Below are positions 17,760-25,913 of a stretch of 64,000 nt of DNA, in pieces (the first letter of the stretch is position 1; every line of letters begins with the position of its first letter). The translations under genes were made by a program, and so were the position numbers. The notes beneath the pieces are model-generated. The model was given only the letters and a program-made list of their open reading frames with translations. It did not search any database and was not told the origin of the DNA. This DNA is from Frigidibacter sp. ROC022 (lineage in GTDB: Bacteria > Pseudomonadota > Alphaproteobacteria > Rhodobacterales > Rhodobacteraceae): the NCBI RefSeq assembly GCF_024723735.1, contig NZ_JANQDU010000003.1, forward strand, positions 822,493 to 886,492, read 5' to 3'.

Positions 17760-18506
17760 TTGAGCAGAGCTGAATTATCGAAGCAGAGCGCGATCGTGAC
17801 CGGCGGGGCGCAGGGTATCGGCGGCGCCGTGGCCGAGCATCTTGCGGGGCGCGGTGTGCGGGTGGCGATCTGGGACATGGATGGCGATCTGGCGCAGGCG
17901 ACGGCGACGCGTCTCGGCGCCGGGGCGATCGCGGTGTCGGTCGATGTCTCGGACTGGGACAGCGTGCAGGCCGCGACCGGGCAGACCGTCTCGGCCTTCG
18001 GCGGGGTCGAGATCCTGGTGAACTCGGCCGGGATCGCCGGGATGAACGCGCCGCTGGCCGACTACCCGGTGGAGGAGTTCCGCAAGATCGTGGACATCAA
18101 CCTGAACGGCACCTTCCTGGTCAACAAGGCGGTGGTGCCGCTGATGAGTGCCGGGGGCTATGGGCGGATCGTCAACATCGCCTCGGTCGCCGGCAAGGAG
18201 GGCAATCCCAATGCCAGCGCCTATTCGGCCTCGAAGGCCGGGGTGATCGGGCTGACGAAATCGCTGGGCAAGGAGCTGGCGGGGCAGGATATCGCGGTCA
18301 ACTGCGTGACCCCGGCGGCGGCGCGGACCCGGATCTTCGACCAGATGAAGCAGGAGCATATCGACTACATGCTGTCGAAGATCCCGCGTGGCCGGTTCCT
18401 GGAACTGGACGAGGCGGCGGCGATGATCGGCTGGCTGGTCTCGCCCGAGAACAGCTTCACCACCGGCGCGACATTCGATCTGTCCGGCGGCCGCGCGACC
18501 TATTGA
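17760..18506 (+). CDS. Short-chain dehydrogenase/reductase (SDR)
   Basis: The 248-residue classical SDR has the nucleotide motif TGGAQGIGGAVAEHL, the NSAGIAG strand, the serine in NIASVAGKEG and the YSASK catalytic Tyr/Lys pair. It oxidises or reduces an alcohol or ketone with NAD(P). The start is TTG at 17760, supported by the AAAGG ribosome site 8 nt upstream; no ATG gives a full Rossmann strand. Its neighbours (lactonase-like proteins before, FAH-family enzyme after) place it in the middle of a degradation route. Confidence 0.9.
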   Translation: MSRAELSKQSAIVTGGAQGIGGAVAEHLAGRGVRVAIWDMDGDLAQATATRLGAGAIAVSVDVSDWDSVQAATGQTVSAFGGVEILVNSAGIAGMNAPLADYPVEEFRKIVDINLNGTFLVNKAVVPLMSAGGYGRIVNIASVAGKEGNPNASAYSASKAGVIGLTKSLGKELAGQDIAVNCVTPAAARTRIFDQMKQEHIDYMLSKIPRGRFLELDEAAAMIGWLVSPENSFTTGATFDLSGGRATY

Positions 18507-18533
18507 ACGACTTGAAGATCAAGGAACAACCTT

Positions 18534-19376
18534 ATGAAACTGCTACGTTTTGGACCGAAGGGGCAGGAGCTTCCCGGGATTCTGGACAAGGCCGGCAAGC
18601 TGCGCGACCTGTCGGGCCATCTGGGCGATTTCGCCGGCGCCGGCCTGCCGGCGGCGATCGAGACCGCCCGGGGCATCGACCCGGAGAGCCTGCCGCTGGT
18701 GCCGGGCTCGCCGCGGCTCGGGCCCTGCGTCGGCGGCGTCGGGAAGTTCATCTGCATCGGGCTGAACTATTCCGACCACGCCGCCGAATCCGGCATGGAG
18801 GTGCCGCCGGAACCGATCCTGTTCTTCAAGGCGACCTCGGCGATCTGCGGCCCGAATGACGATGTCGAGATCCCGCGCAACTCGGCGGCCACCGACTGGG
18901 AGGTCGAACTGGCGGTGGTGATCGGCAAGACCGCGAAATACGTCCCGGAAGCCGAGGCGATGGACCATGTCGCGGGCTATTGCGTCGTCAACGACGTATC
19001 CGAGCGCGACTTCCAGATCCGGCGTCACGGGCAATGGGTGAAGGGCAAGTCGGCCGACACCTTCGGCCCCATGGGCCCCTGGCTGGTGACCCGGGACGAG
19101 GTGCCGGACCCGCAGGCGCTGGCCATGTATCTCGAGGTCAACGGCAAGCGCTACCAGAACGGCAGCACCGCGACGATGGTCTACGGGGTGCGGCATCTGG
19201 TGTCCTACATCTCGCAGTTCATGAGCCTGCAGCCCGGCGACATCATCTCGACCGGAACCCCGCCCGGCGTCGGCATGGGCCAGACCCCGCCGGTCTACCT
19301 GAAACCCGGCGACGTCATGGAACTCGGCATCGAAGGCCTCGGCAGCCAGCGCCAGCGCACCGTCGCCGCGGCGTGA
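18534..19376 (+). CDS. Fumarylacetoacetate hydrolase (FAH) family enzyme
   Basis: The 280-residue protein has the FAH core: FICIGLNYSDHAAESG, the metal-binding acidic residues in ATDWEVELAVVIG, DVSERDFQ, and the C-terminal STGTPPGVGMG. Members hydrolyse C-C bonds of acylpyruvates or act as ureidoglycolate lyase-like enzymes, hydratases or decarboxylases. With an SDR directly upstream it probably completes breakdown of a ring-opened intermediate. The exact reaction cannot be assigned. Confidence 0.9.
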   Translation: MKLLRFGPKGQELPGILDKAGKLRDLSGHLGDFAGAGLPAAIETARGIDPESLPLVPGSPRLGPCVGGVGKFICIGLNYSDHAAESGMEVPPEPILFFKATSAICGPNDDVEIPRNSAATDWEVELAVVIGKTAKYVPEAEAMDHVAGYCVVNDVSERDFQIRRHGQWVKGKSADTFGPMGPWLVTRDEVPDPQALAMYLEVNGKRYQNGSTATMVYGVRHLVSYISQFMSLQPGDIISTGTPPGVGMGQTPPVYLKPGDVMELGIEGLGSQRQRTVAAA

Positions 19377-19384
19377 GCAAGCCG

Positions 19385-19412
19385 GGCCCGGGCGGCCCCG
19401 GCGGCCCGGGCC
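19385..19412 (+). terminator. GC-rich hairpin after the FAH-family gene
   Basis: A 9-bp perfect inverted repeat (19385-19393 with 19404-19412, 10-nt loop) lies in the 121-nt gap before the FGE gene. There is no T-run. It could mark the end of the long operon and set the FGE gene apart. Confidence 0.4.
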
Positions 19413-19497
19413 GCGACGATTGGCGCGGGGCAACTGAGGGGCGGGGCATTGCAGCTCTTGCCCGGATCATGCGAAACCCGACCCGAGAGGGTGAGCG

Positions 19498-20484
19498 ATG
19501 AACGACGAGACCAGTGTCGCATCGAAGGGCAACTGTTGCAGTGTCGGCTCGGCCGCGCCGGCATCGAATGACGAGCGCTACATGTCCGCGGCGCTGGCGG
19601 TGGCCCCGGCCGCGCCCGAGGTCCGGGCAGAACTGAAGGCCCGGTTGAAGCCGATCCCCGGCGGGTTCTTCGAGATGGGCACCCGGAAATCCCGGTTTCC
19701 GGCCGATCTCGACAGCCCGCGCCGCCGGGTCAAGCTGTCGCCCTACCTGATCTCGCCCTTCACCGTCAGCAATGCCGACTATGCCCGTTTCGTCGCGGCG
19801 ACCGGCTATCGCACCGTGGCCGAGGAGGAAGGCTGGAGCTTCGTCTTCCACCTCTTCCTCGGCGAGAAGGCGCGGGCCTGGCCCGGTCCGCCGGGACTGG
19901 AATGGTGGCGGGCCGTCAATGGCGCCTATTGGGCCGCGCCCGAGGGACCGGGATCGGACTGGACGGGGCGCGAAAACCATCCGGCGATCCATATCGCCTG
20001 GTATGATGCGCTGGCCTATTGCACCTGGGCCGGGCTGCGCCTGCCGACCGAGGCCGAATGGGAACGTGCCGGGCGCGGCGGTCTGGCGAACATGAAATTC
20101 CCCTGGGGCAATGTCATGCAGCCCGGGGGCGAGCACCGGATGAACACCTGGCAGGGAACCTTCCCGGTCGAGAATACCGCCGAGGACGGCTTTGTCGGCA
20201 CCGCGCCGGTCGATGCCTTTCCGCCCAACGGTTACGGGTTGCACAACATGACCGGCAATGTCTGGGAATGGGTCGCCGACCGTTTCGGGCCGCCGGATCT
20301 CGGGCACAGCCCGCTGGTCGATCCACAGGGACCGAAGGAAGGCATGGCGCGGATTCAGCGCGGCGGCTCCTACCTCTGCCACGTCAGCTATTGCGACCGC
20401 TACCACGTGCATTCGCGCACCGGAAACCCTCCGGACACCTCGACCGGCAATCTCGGATTTCGTGTTGCGGGCGACCCCGACTGA
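19498..20484 (+). CDS. Formylglycine-generating enzyme (FGE, sulfatase-modifying factor)
   Basis: The 328-residue protein is a genuine FGE: it opens with PIPGGFFEMGT, has the LPTEAEWERAGRGG core, GNVWEWVADRF, and the active-site RGGSYLCHVSYCDRY. Cys294 and Cys299 are five apart, like the catalytic pair Cys336/Cys341 of human FGE. It oxidises the cysteine of the CxPxR motif in sulfatases to formylglycine using oxygen. There is no signal peptide, so it acts in the cytoplasm. Three sulfatases with the motif are encoded within 12 kb (27095, 28608, 32004). A ribosome site (GAGAGGG) precedes the ATG. Confidence 0.95.
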   Translation: MNDETSVASKGNCCSVGSAAPASNDERYMSAALAVAPAAPEVRAELKARLKPIPGGFFEMGTRKSRFPADLDSPRRRVKLSPYLISPFTVSNADYARFVAATGYRTVAEEEGWSFVFHLFLGEKARAWPGPPGLEWWRAVNGAYWAAPEGPGSDWTGRENHPAIHIAWYDALAYCTWAGLRLPTEAEWERAGRGGLANMKFPWGNVMQPGGEHRMNTWQGTFPVENTAEDGFVGTAPVDAFPPNGYGLHNMTGNVWEWVADRFGPPDLGHSPLVDPQGPKEGMARIQRGGSYLCHVSYCDRYHVHSRTGNPPDTSTGNLGFRVAGDPD

Positions 20485-20496
20485 GCGCCGCCCCGG

Positions 20497-22089
20497 TCAG
20501 ACCTCGGCTTCGCTCACCGCGGCCGCATAGGGCAGATCGACCGAGGGCATGCCGCAGTTGATGCCCTTTTCGGTGTCGCGCGCGACCGAAGAGATGCAGG
20601 CGAAGAGGAACGGATAGACCGTGTTCTCGACCACCCGCACCGGGGCGACCGCGGCAATCGCCTCCACCGCCTCGGGCGACAGGCGGTGATCGCAGGCCAC
20701 CGCCTCCAGCCGCACCGGGTCGATCCGGGGCGCATGGGCGGCATCTTCCAGGCTCATCCCGTGGTCGATCACGAAGGAGATGGTCTGCAGGATCGAGGGC
20801 GGCACCCGGCGCCCGCCCGCAGCGCCGAGCGCCAGGACCGGCTTGCGGCCGCGCCGCACCATCATCGGGCAGGCATTGGTCAGGGGATACTTGCCCGGGC
20901 CGATGGAATTGGCGTGGCCCGGTTCGGGATCGAACCAGAACATGCCGTTGTTCATCAGCAGGCCGGAGGACTGCAGCGAGACTTTGGAGCCGAACCGCGC
21001 GCCCATCGTGTTGGTCAGCGCGGCCATGCCGCCGTTCCTGTCCACCACGCTGACATGGGTGGTGCATTTCTCGTTCGGATTGTCATCACCCATTTCGGAA
21101 TAGCGTTCCTGCCACAACTCGCGCATCAGCAGCGCGAATTCGGCATAGTCGGCCGGGGTCGGCGGACGGCCCGAGGGGGCGAAGCGGTGTTCCACCCGCT
21201 CGAAGAACCGCATCACGGTCGGGGCACCGTTCAGGCCGGGTACGCCCAGGAGTTCCGTGTCGCGATAGGGCTTGATGTCCGGGGCGCTGACCCGGGCCCG
21301 GTAGGCGGCCAGATCGTCCAGCGTCCAGTTGCGCCCGACCGCCTGCATGTCGGCGACGATCGCTTCGCCGATCTCGCCCTCGTAGAAATCGCGCGCGCCG
21401 TTCTTCTGCAGTTGCCGCAGAAAACCGGGCATCATCGGATCGCGGACTACTTCCGAGGCATCGTCGCTTTCGCTGACCGGCGGGAACAACCCGTCGCGCA
21501 GGAACACGTCGCGGGTATGCGGATATTGCGAGATTTGCCGCGCCTCCACGGCAATGGCGAAAGTCGTGTACCAGCCCACCGGAATGCCGCGCTCGGCCAG
21601 CGGGATCACATATTCCAGCGCATCGCCCCAGGACAGGGTGCCATAGTGGTCGAGCGCCGCGGCCAGGCCGTCGGCGGCACCGGGGATCAGGATCGAATGC
21701 GGGCCGACCGTGTTGCGGTCATCGGCGACCATGGGCCATTGGAACGGCCCGTGCCGGCCCGGCACCCCGGCCAGCGGATAGTTCGCCGGATCGGCATCCG
21801 CCGCCGCCTTCATCGAGAAATTGACCGCCCCGGCCCCGTGGCCCGGCAGGTCGAGCACCAGGAAGCCGCCACCGCCCAGGCCGCTGCTCCAGGGTTCAAC
21901 GACGTGCAGGGCCAGCGCCGTGACCACCGCCGCATCGACGGCGTTGCCGCCCGCCGCCAGTGCCCGCGCCCCGGCCGCGGCGGCAATCGCGCTCTGTGCC
22001 GAAACGACGCCGCCTTCGGTCAGAACCGCCGGCTTGGAGAGGGTCCAGTGCTGGTGCCGGTCCTGCTTGCGGATCATGTGGCCGGACAT
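20497..22089 (-). CDS. Gamma-glutamyltransferase family protein, no signal peptide
   Basis: The 530-residue Ntn-hydrolase precursor shows the small-subunit start CTTHVSVVDRNGG (nucleophile probably Thr343, the first Thr of TTH), then TNTMGARFGS and the oxyanion/ligand region MMVRRGRKP. The large-subunit part has GGNAVDAAVVTAL and GLGGGGFLVL. Autocleavage before the threonine gives two chains. Classical GGTs are exported; this one begins MSGHMIRKQDRHQ with no signal sequence, so it is probably cytoplasmic and may be an acylase or amidase of the GGT family. It starts 2 nt after the enolase-family gene and is transcribed from the promoter region with operator 1. Confidence 0.9.
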   Translation of the reverse strand: MSGHMIRKQDRHQHWTLSKPAVLTEGGVVSAQSAIAAAAGARALAAGGNAVDAAVVTALALHVVEPWSSGLGGGGFLVLDLPGHGAGAVNFSMKAAADADPANYPLAGVPGRHGPFQWPMVADDRNTVGPHSILIPGAADGLAAALDHYGTLSWGDALEYVIPLAERGIPVGWYTTFAIAVEARQISQYPHTRDVFLRDGLFPPVSESDDASEVVRDPMMPGFLRQLQKNGARDFYEGEIGEAIVADMQAVGRNWTLDDLAAYRARVSAPDIKPYRDTELLGVPGLNGAPTVMRFFERVEHRFAPSGRPPTPADYAEFALLMRELWQERYSEMGDDNPNEKCTTHVSVVDRNGGMAALTNTMGARFGSKVSLQSSGLLMNNGMFWFDPEPGHANSIGPGKYPLTNACPMMVRRGRKPVLALGAAGGRRVPPSILQTISFVIDHGMSLEDAAHAPRIDPVRLEAVACDHRLSPEAVEAIAAVAPVRVVENTVYPFLFACISSVARDTEKGINCGMPSVDLPYAAAVSEAEV

Positions 22090-22091
22090 GC

Positions 22092-23273
22092 TCAGGCCTC
22101 CTGCGCGAACATCTGCGCCGCATTGGGCGCGTAGCGGGCGACCTTCTCGGGGTCGAGCGTGACCCCAAGCCCGGGGCGGTCGGGGATCGAGAGGTTGCCA
22201 TCGGCGTCCAGCGTGAACGGGTCGGTCAGCAACCCGTCGACATAGGCGCTGCCGCCGATGTACTCGACCAGGTCGACATTCGGCAGCGCGGCCGCCAGTT
22301 GCAGGTCGGCCGCCAGGCCAAGGGCGGTGTTCCAGCCGTGCCCGACATATCTCACCCCGAAATCCTGTGCCGTCCTCGCGATCCGCCGCTGTTCCGACAG
22401 CCCGCCGACCTTGGTCACGTCGGGCTGCACGATGTCGAAGGCGCGCTGCACCAGGAAGGGCAGGAACGCCTGGCGGCGGGTCATGACCTCTCCGCCGGAG
22501 ATCGGCACCCGGCTGGTCTGGCGCAGGGTCACGAAATCCTCCAGCGCGTCGGGCACCAGGGCTTCCTCGAACCAGGAGACCTCGTGATCGGCCAGCATGT
22601 CGGCGGTGCGGAGCGCCCATTTCAGGCCGTTGGGCCAATAGGCGTCGCTGCCCCCGGCATCGACCATCAGCTTGCCACCCTCGGGCAGTTCCGCCCGGGC
22701 CGCGGCGACGATGGCCTCGTCCAGCTTCGGATCATCGCGGCGCCCGAACGGGCCCCAGCCGATCTTGAAGGCGCGGAACCCCTGTTCGCGGAAGCGCACG
22801 ATCACCTCGGCCATCGGGCCGGGTTCCTCCATCAGCACCGAGCAATAGGGTTGCACCTTTTCGCGGTGCCGCCCGCCCAGAAGCATTCCGACCGGCAGCC
22901 CGGTCGCCTTGCCCAATATGTCCCAGAGCGCGATGTCGATGCCGCTGATGGCATGGGTCAGGGTACCGCCGCGCCCCATCCAGAAGCTGTTCTGATGCAG
23001 CTTCTCGCTGACCCGCTCCGGCTCCAGCGCGTTCTCGCCCAGATACAGCGGCGCAAGATGTGCGACGGCGGCTGCGGCCAGCCGGCCATCGGTGAAGACG
23101 CTGCCGAAGCCGGTGATACCGGCATCGGTATGCACCGCGATCAGCGTATGGACCGAGTCGGTCGGCTGGATTTCGTTCGACCAACCGCCCGGCGGGCTGT
23201 CCCCGAAGAGCGGCGCCGCCACGATTCCGGTGATGCGCACCTTCGGGATTGCCTGCGATCGTTCCTCGATCAT
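22092..23273 (-). CDS. Mandelate racemase/muconate lactonizing enzyme family protein 1
   Basis: The 393-residue enolase-superfamily enzyme has the KIGWGPFG strand, metal ligands in LMVDAGG, WFEEALVP and SGGEVMTR, the DVTKVGGLSE motif and a late histidine in VGHGWNTALG. The family abstracts a proton next to a carboxylate to racemise, dehydrate or cycloisomerise. It shares the uncommon K-x-G-W-G-P strand with the second copy at 25910. It is the first gene of a minus-strand pair with the GGT-like gene, opposite the operon starting at 23396, with operator 1 between. Confidence 0.9.
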   Translation of the reverse strand: MIEERSQAIPKVRITGIVAAPLFGDSPPGGWSNEIQPTDSVHTLIAVHTDAGITGFGSVFTDGRLAAAAVAHLAPLYLGENALEPERVSEKLHQNSFWMGRGGTLTHAISGIDIALWDILGKATGLPVGMLLGGRHREKVQPYCSVLMEEPGPMAEVIVRFREQGFRAFKIGWGPFGRRDDPKLDEAIVAAARAELPEGGKLMVDAGGSDAYWPNGLKWALRTADMLADHEVSWFEEALVPDALEDFVTLRQTSRVPISGGEVMTRRQAFLPFLVQRAFDIVQPDVTKVGGLSEQRRIARTAQDFGVRYVGHGWNTALGLAADLQLAAALPNVDLVEYIGGSAYVDGLLTDPFTLDADGNLSIPDRPGLGVTLDPEKVARYAPNAAQMFAQEA

Positions 23274-23306
23274 GTCTCGCTCCTTCCTCGTGTGGGCTGG
23301 CGATGA

Positions 23307-23336
23307 TTGACAGTCAAAAAAATAGTATACAATAAT
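23307..23336 (+). promoter_or_regulatory. Predicted sigma-70-type promoter for the 23396 operon
   Basis: TTGACA (23307-23312) and AATAAT (23331-23336) are 18 nt apart on the + strand. The -10 element lies inside the 20-bp operator, so bound regulator would block RNA polymerase. Transcription would begin near 23343, leaving a leader of about 50 nt. Prediction from sequence only. Confidence 0.55.
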
Positions 23337-23341
23337 ACGAT
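23322..23341. promoter_or_regulatory. Operator 1 of the GntR/FCD regulon
   Basis: ATAGTATACAATAATACGAT is one of three near-identical 20-bp sites in the window (others at 31941 and 34236; 18 of 20 positions identical in all three). It sits between the divergent genes 22092-23273 (-) and 23396-24415 (+). The right half ATACGAT and the left half ATAGTAT form an inverted repeat (one mismatch) with a GTATAC core as in FadR/FCD-type GntR sites. Confidence 0.8.
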
Positions 23342-23395
23342 GCGTGCAAGCTTGCGCGAAAAACGGGCAAACAAGACTGCAGGGGGGAGTGTCGA

Positions 23396-24415
23396 ATGGC
23401 TGAGGCCGCGAGCCGCATTACGGCAGAGATAGATTTCGACCAGCAAGGGCGTCAGGCGGGATACCTTCGTGCGCCGCTGTCCCGCAACACCTCGGGCTGG
23501 GGTGTCATCGAGATCCCCATCGTCGTGGTCAAGAACGGCAGCGGTCCGACGCTGCTGTTCACCGGCGGCATCCATGGCGACGAATACGAACCGCAGATCG
23601 CGGTTTCGGAACTGGCCCGCACGCTCGACCCCGCCACGGTGCAGGGTCGGGTGATCATGCTTCCGGCGGTCAACATCCCGGCGGTCATGAATGACACCCG
23701 CCTGTCTCCGGTGGACGACCGCGACATGAACCGGTGCTTCCCGGGCGACCCCAGGGGCACCTTCAGCGAGATGGTGGCACATTACCTTGACGCGGTGATC
23801 CTGCCGATGGTCGATGCCTCGGTCGATCTGCACACCGCCGGGCATTCCAGCGATGCCGCACTGTCGACCAACATGCATTACATCGCCGATCCCGACGGCA
23901 TGGCCCGCACGCTGGCCGCCGCCGAAGCCTTCGGTGCGCCCTACAACGTGGTTTTCTCGGGCGTGGACGAAGGCGCGACCCTCACCTCGTCGGTCGAGCG
24001 GCGGGGCATCCTGTCGCTGGGCACCGAAGTGGGGGGCTGGGGCCGCGTGAATATCGAGGGCGTCCGGATTGCCCGGCGCGGGCTGCGGCGCTTCCTGAAC
24101 TTCATGGAGGTGACCGAGACCGGCCTGGAGGAGGACGACGATCCGAAGACCCGCCACATGCAGGTGAGCGACCGGGCGAACTATTCCTTCGCCCCGGCCG
24201 CGGGCCTGTTCGAACCCTGCAACCTGGCGGGCGACACGGTGCGCAGTGGCGACCCTGCCGGCTATCTGCATTTCGTCGAGGATGTGGATCACGAACCGAT
24301 AAAGGTGACCTACAAGCGGGACGGGGTGCTTTGGATGTCGGCCGGTCCGGGCCGTGTGGCGCGCGGCGATACCGTGGCCGTGGTGATGAATGAATACACT
24401 GGTGGGAGGCTCTGA
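23396..24415 (+). CDS. Succinylglutamate desuccinylase/aspartoacylase family zinc hydrolase
   Basis: The 339-residue M14-like protein has the zinc motif GGIHGDEYE (HxxE), the substrate-arginine region DDRDMNRCFPGD, and the third ligand in VDLHTAGH. Members remove an acyl group from an amino acid amide bond. It is first in a + strand operon (23396-28591) with an M81 peptidase, an enolase-family enzyme and a sulfatase, opening from the operator-1 promoter. A GGGGGGAG ribosome site lies before the ATG. Substrate unknown; an N-acylated amino acid-like compound would fit. Confidence 0.9.
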   Translation: MAEAASRITAEIDFDQQGRQAGYLRAPLSRNTSGWGVIEIPIVVVKNGSGPTLLFTGGIHGDEYEPQIAVSELARTLDPATVQGRVIMLPAVNIPAVMNDTRLSPVDDRDMNRCFPGDPRGTFSEMVAHYLDAVILPMVDASVDLHTAGHSSDAALSTNMHYIADPDGMARTLAAAEAFGAPYNVVFSGVDEGATLTSSVERRGILSLGTEVGGWGRVNIEGVRIARRGLRRFLNFMEVTETGLEEDDDPKTRHMQVSDRANYSFAPAAGLFEPCNLAGDTVRSGDPAGYLHFVEDVDHEPIKVTYKRDGVLWMSAGPGRVARGDTVAVVMNEYTGGRL

Positions 24416-24416
24416 C

Positions 24417-25913
24417 ATGAGACGCATTCTGATGCTGGATTGCAAACAGGAGATTTCCTCGTTCAATCCGCTCCCCTCGCAATACGAGAACTTCCACATT
24501 TCCCGGGGCGCGGAGTTGCTGGAGCATCGCGGCCTGAACACCGAGATCGGCGGGGCGCTGTCGGTCTTCGAGGCCGGTGGCGACATCGAGGTGGTTCCGA
24601 CGATCGCTGCGCGGGCCGGCAGCGCCGGGCTGTTGTCCGCCGAAGGCTGGGCGCGGCTCTCGACCGAAATCCTGGACGCGGTCGCGGCTGAAATCGGCTC
24701 GGTCGACGCGGTCTATGCCTCGCTGCATGGTGCCATGGGCGCGGACGGGGAACTGGACCCCGAAGGCCACCTGCTGACCGAGATCCGCCGCATGCTCGGC
24801 CCCGACAAGCGGCTGGCGATCTCGCTGGACCTGCATGGCATCTGCACCGACCGGATGCTGCGCCAGGTCGATGGGCTGACGCTCTATCACACCTATCCGC
24901 ATGTCGATTTCGCCGATACCGGTGCCCGCGCGGCGCGGTTGCTGCTGAAGCTGATGAACAGCGACGTGCGGCCGATCATCTCGCGGGTGGTGATGCCGAC
25001 GCTGGTGCGCGGCAACGAGTTGATCACGGCCAAGGGCTACTACGGCGACCTGATCCGCGAATGCCAGCGGCTGGAGCGCGACGGCTCGGTGCTGGCCGCC
25101 GGGATCAGTATCGGAAACCCGTTCACCGACGTGCCCGAGCTGTGCTCGCAGGTGCTGGTGACGACCGAGTCCGATGAAGGGCTGGCCAAGGCCGAGTCGA
25201 TCCGGCTGGCGCAGGAGTTCTGGCCGAAACGGGCCCTGATGCAGGCCAATCTGATCGAACTGCCCCGCGCCATCGCGCAGGCCTCGACGATGGCCGGGCC
25301 GCTGTTGTTCACCGATGCGGCCGATGCGACCTCTTCCGGCGCGACCGGGGATTCCAACCTGATCCTGAAAGGTCTGCGCGATGCGGGCTATCCGGGCCGG
25401 GTGCTGGCCCAGATCGTCGATCCCGGCGCGGCGGCTGCGGCGCACAAGGCCGGGGTCGGGGCGCGGATCAAGGTCACGCTGGGCGGGGCGATCGACCCCG
25501 CCCGCTTCCCGCCGATGCCGGTCGAGGCCGATGTCGCCCTGCTGTCGGACGGCAAGGCCCGGCTCGAAACCATGGGAACGCCCCTGGCGGCGGGTCCGAC
25601 GGCGGTGCTGCGCTTCGACAACTTCACCGTGGTGGTTCTCAGCCGCTCGGTCAGCCTCTTCGACCGTGCGCTCTACTATGCCAATGGCTGCAACCCGCGG
25701 GATTTCGACCTGATCGTGCTGAAATCGCCGCATGCCGAGTTCCACATGTATGACGCCTGGGTCGAGAAGAACTTCAACATCGACGTGCCCGGGGCGACCT
25801 CGGCCAACCTGCCGACGCTCGGCCACACGATCTGCGCCCGGCCGATGTTCCCGCTGGACGAAGATGCCGCTTTCACGCCCGAGGCGGTGATCTACCGAAG
25901 GGGATCGGCATGA
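24417..25913 (+). CDS. M81 family metallopeptidase (MlrC-like)
   Basis: The 498-residue protein matches MlrC/M81 metallopeptidases along both domains: SLHGAMGADGELDPEGHLL, SLDLHGICTDRM, YHTYPHVDFADTG in the N-terminal domain, and DAADATSSGATGDSN with the KSPHAEFHMYD segment in the C-terminal domain. MlrC cleaves linear microcystin fragments, but most M81 proteins are uncharacterised amide hydrolases of catabolic clusters. The ATG at 24417 is chosen because GGGAGG (24404-24409) is 7 nt upstream and the stop of the previous gene ends 1 nt before it. Confidence 0.9.
   Translation: MRRILMLDCKQEISSFNPLPSQYENFHISRGAELLEHRGLNTEIGGALSVFEAGGDIEVVPTIAARAGSAGLLSAEGWARLSTEILDAVAAEIGSVDAVYASLHGAMGADGELDPEGHLLTEIRRMLGPDKRLAISLDLHGICTDRMLRQVDGLTLYHTYPHVDFADTGARAARLLLKLMNSDVRPIISRVVMPTLVRGNELITAKGYYGDLIRECQRLERDGSVLAAGISIGNPFTDVPELCSQVLVTTESDEGLAKAESIRLAQEFWPKRALMQANLIELPRAIAQASTMAGPLLFTDAADATSSGATGDSNLILKGLRDAGYPGRVLAQIVDPGAAAAAHKAGVGARIKVTLGGAIDPARFPPMPVEADVALLSDGKARLETMGTPLAAGPTAVLRFDNFTVVVLSRSVSLFDRALYYANGCNPRDFDLIVLKSPHAEFHMYDAWVEKNFNIDVPGATSANLPTLGHTICARPMFPLDEDAAFTPEAVIYRRGSA

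Noticed and set aside
17546..17773. Possible small protein of 75 residues before the SDR gene
   Set aside because: No ribosome site, no recognisable motif and overlap with the supported TTG start of the SDR.
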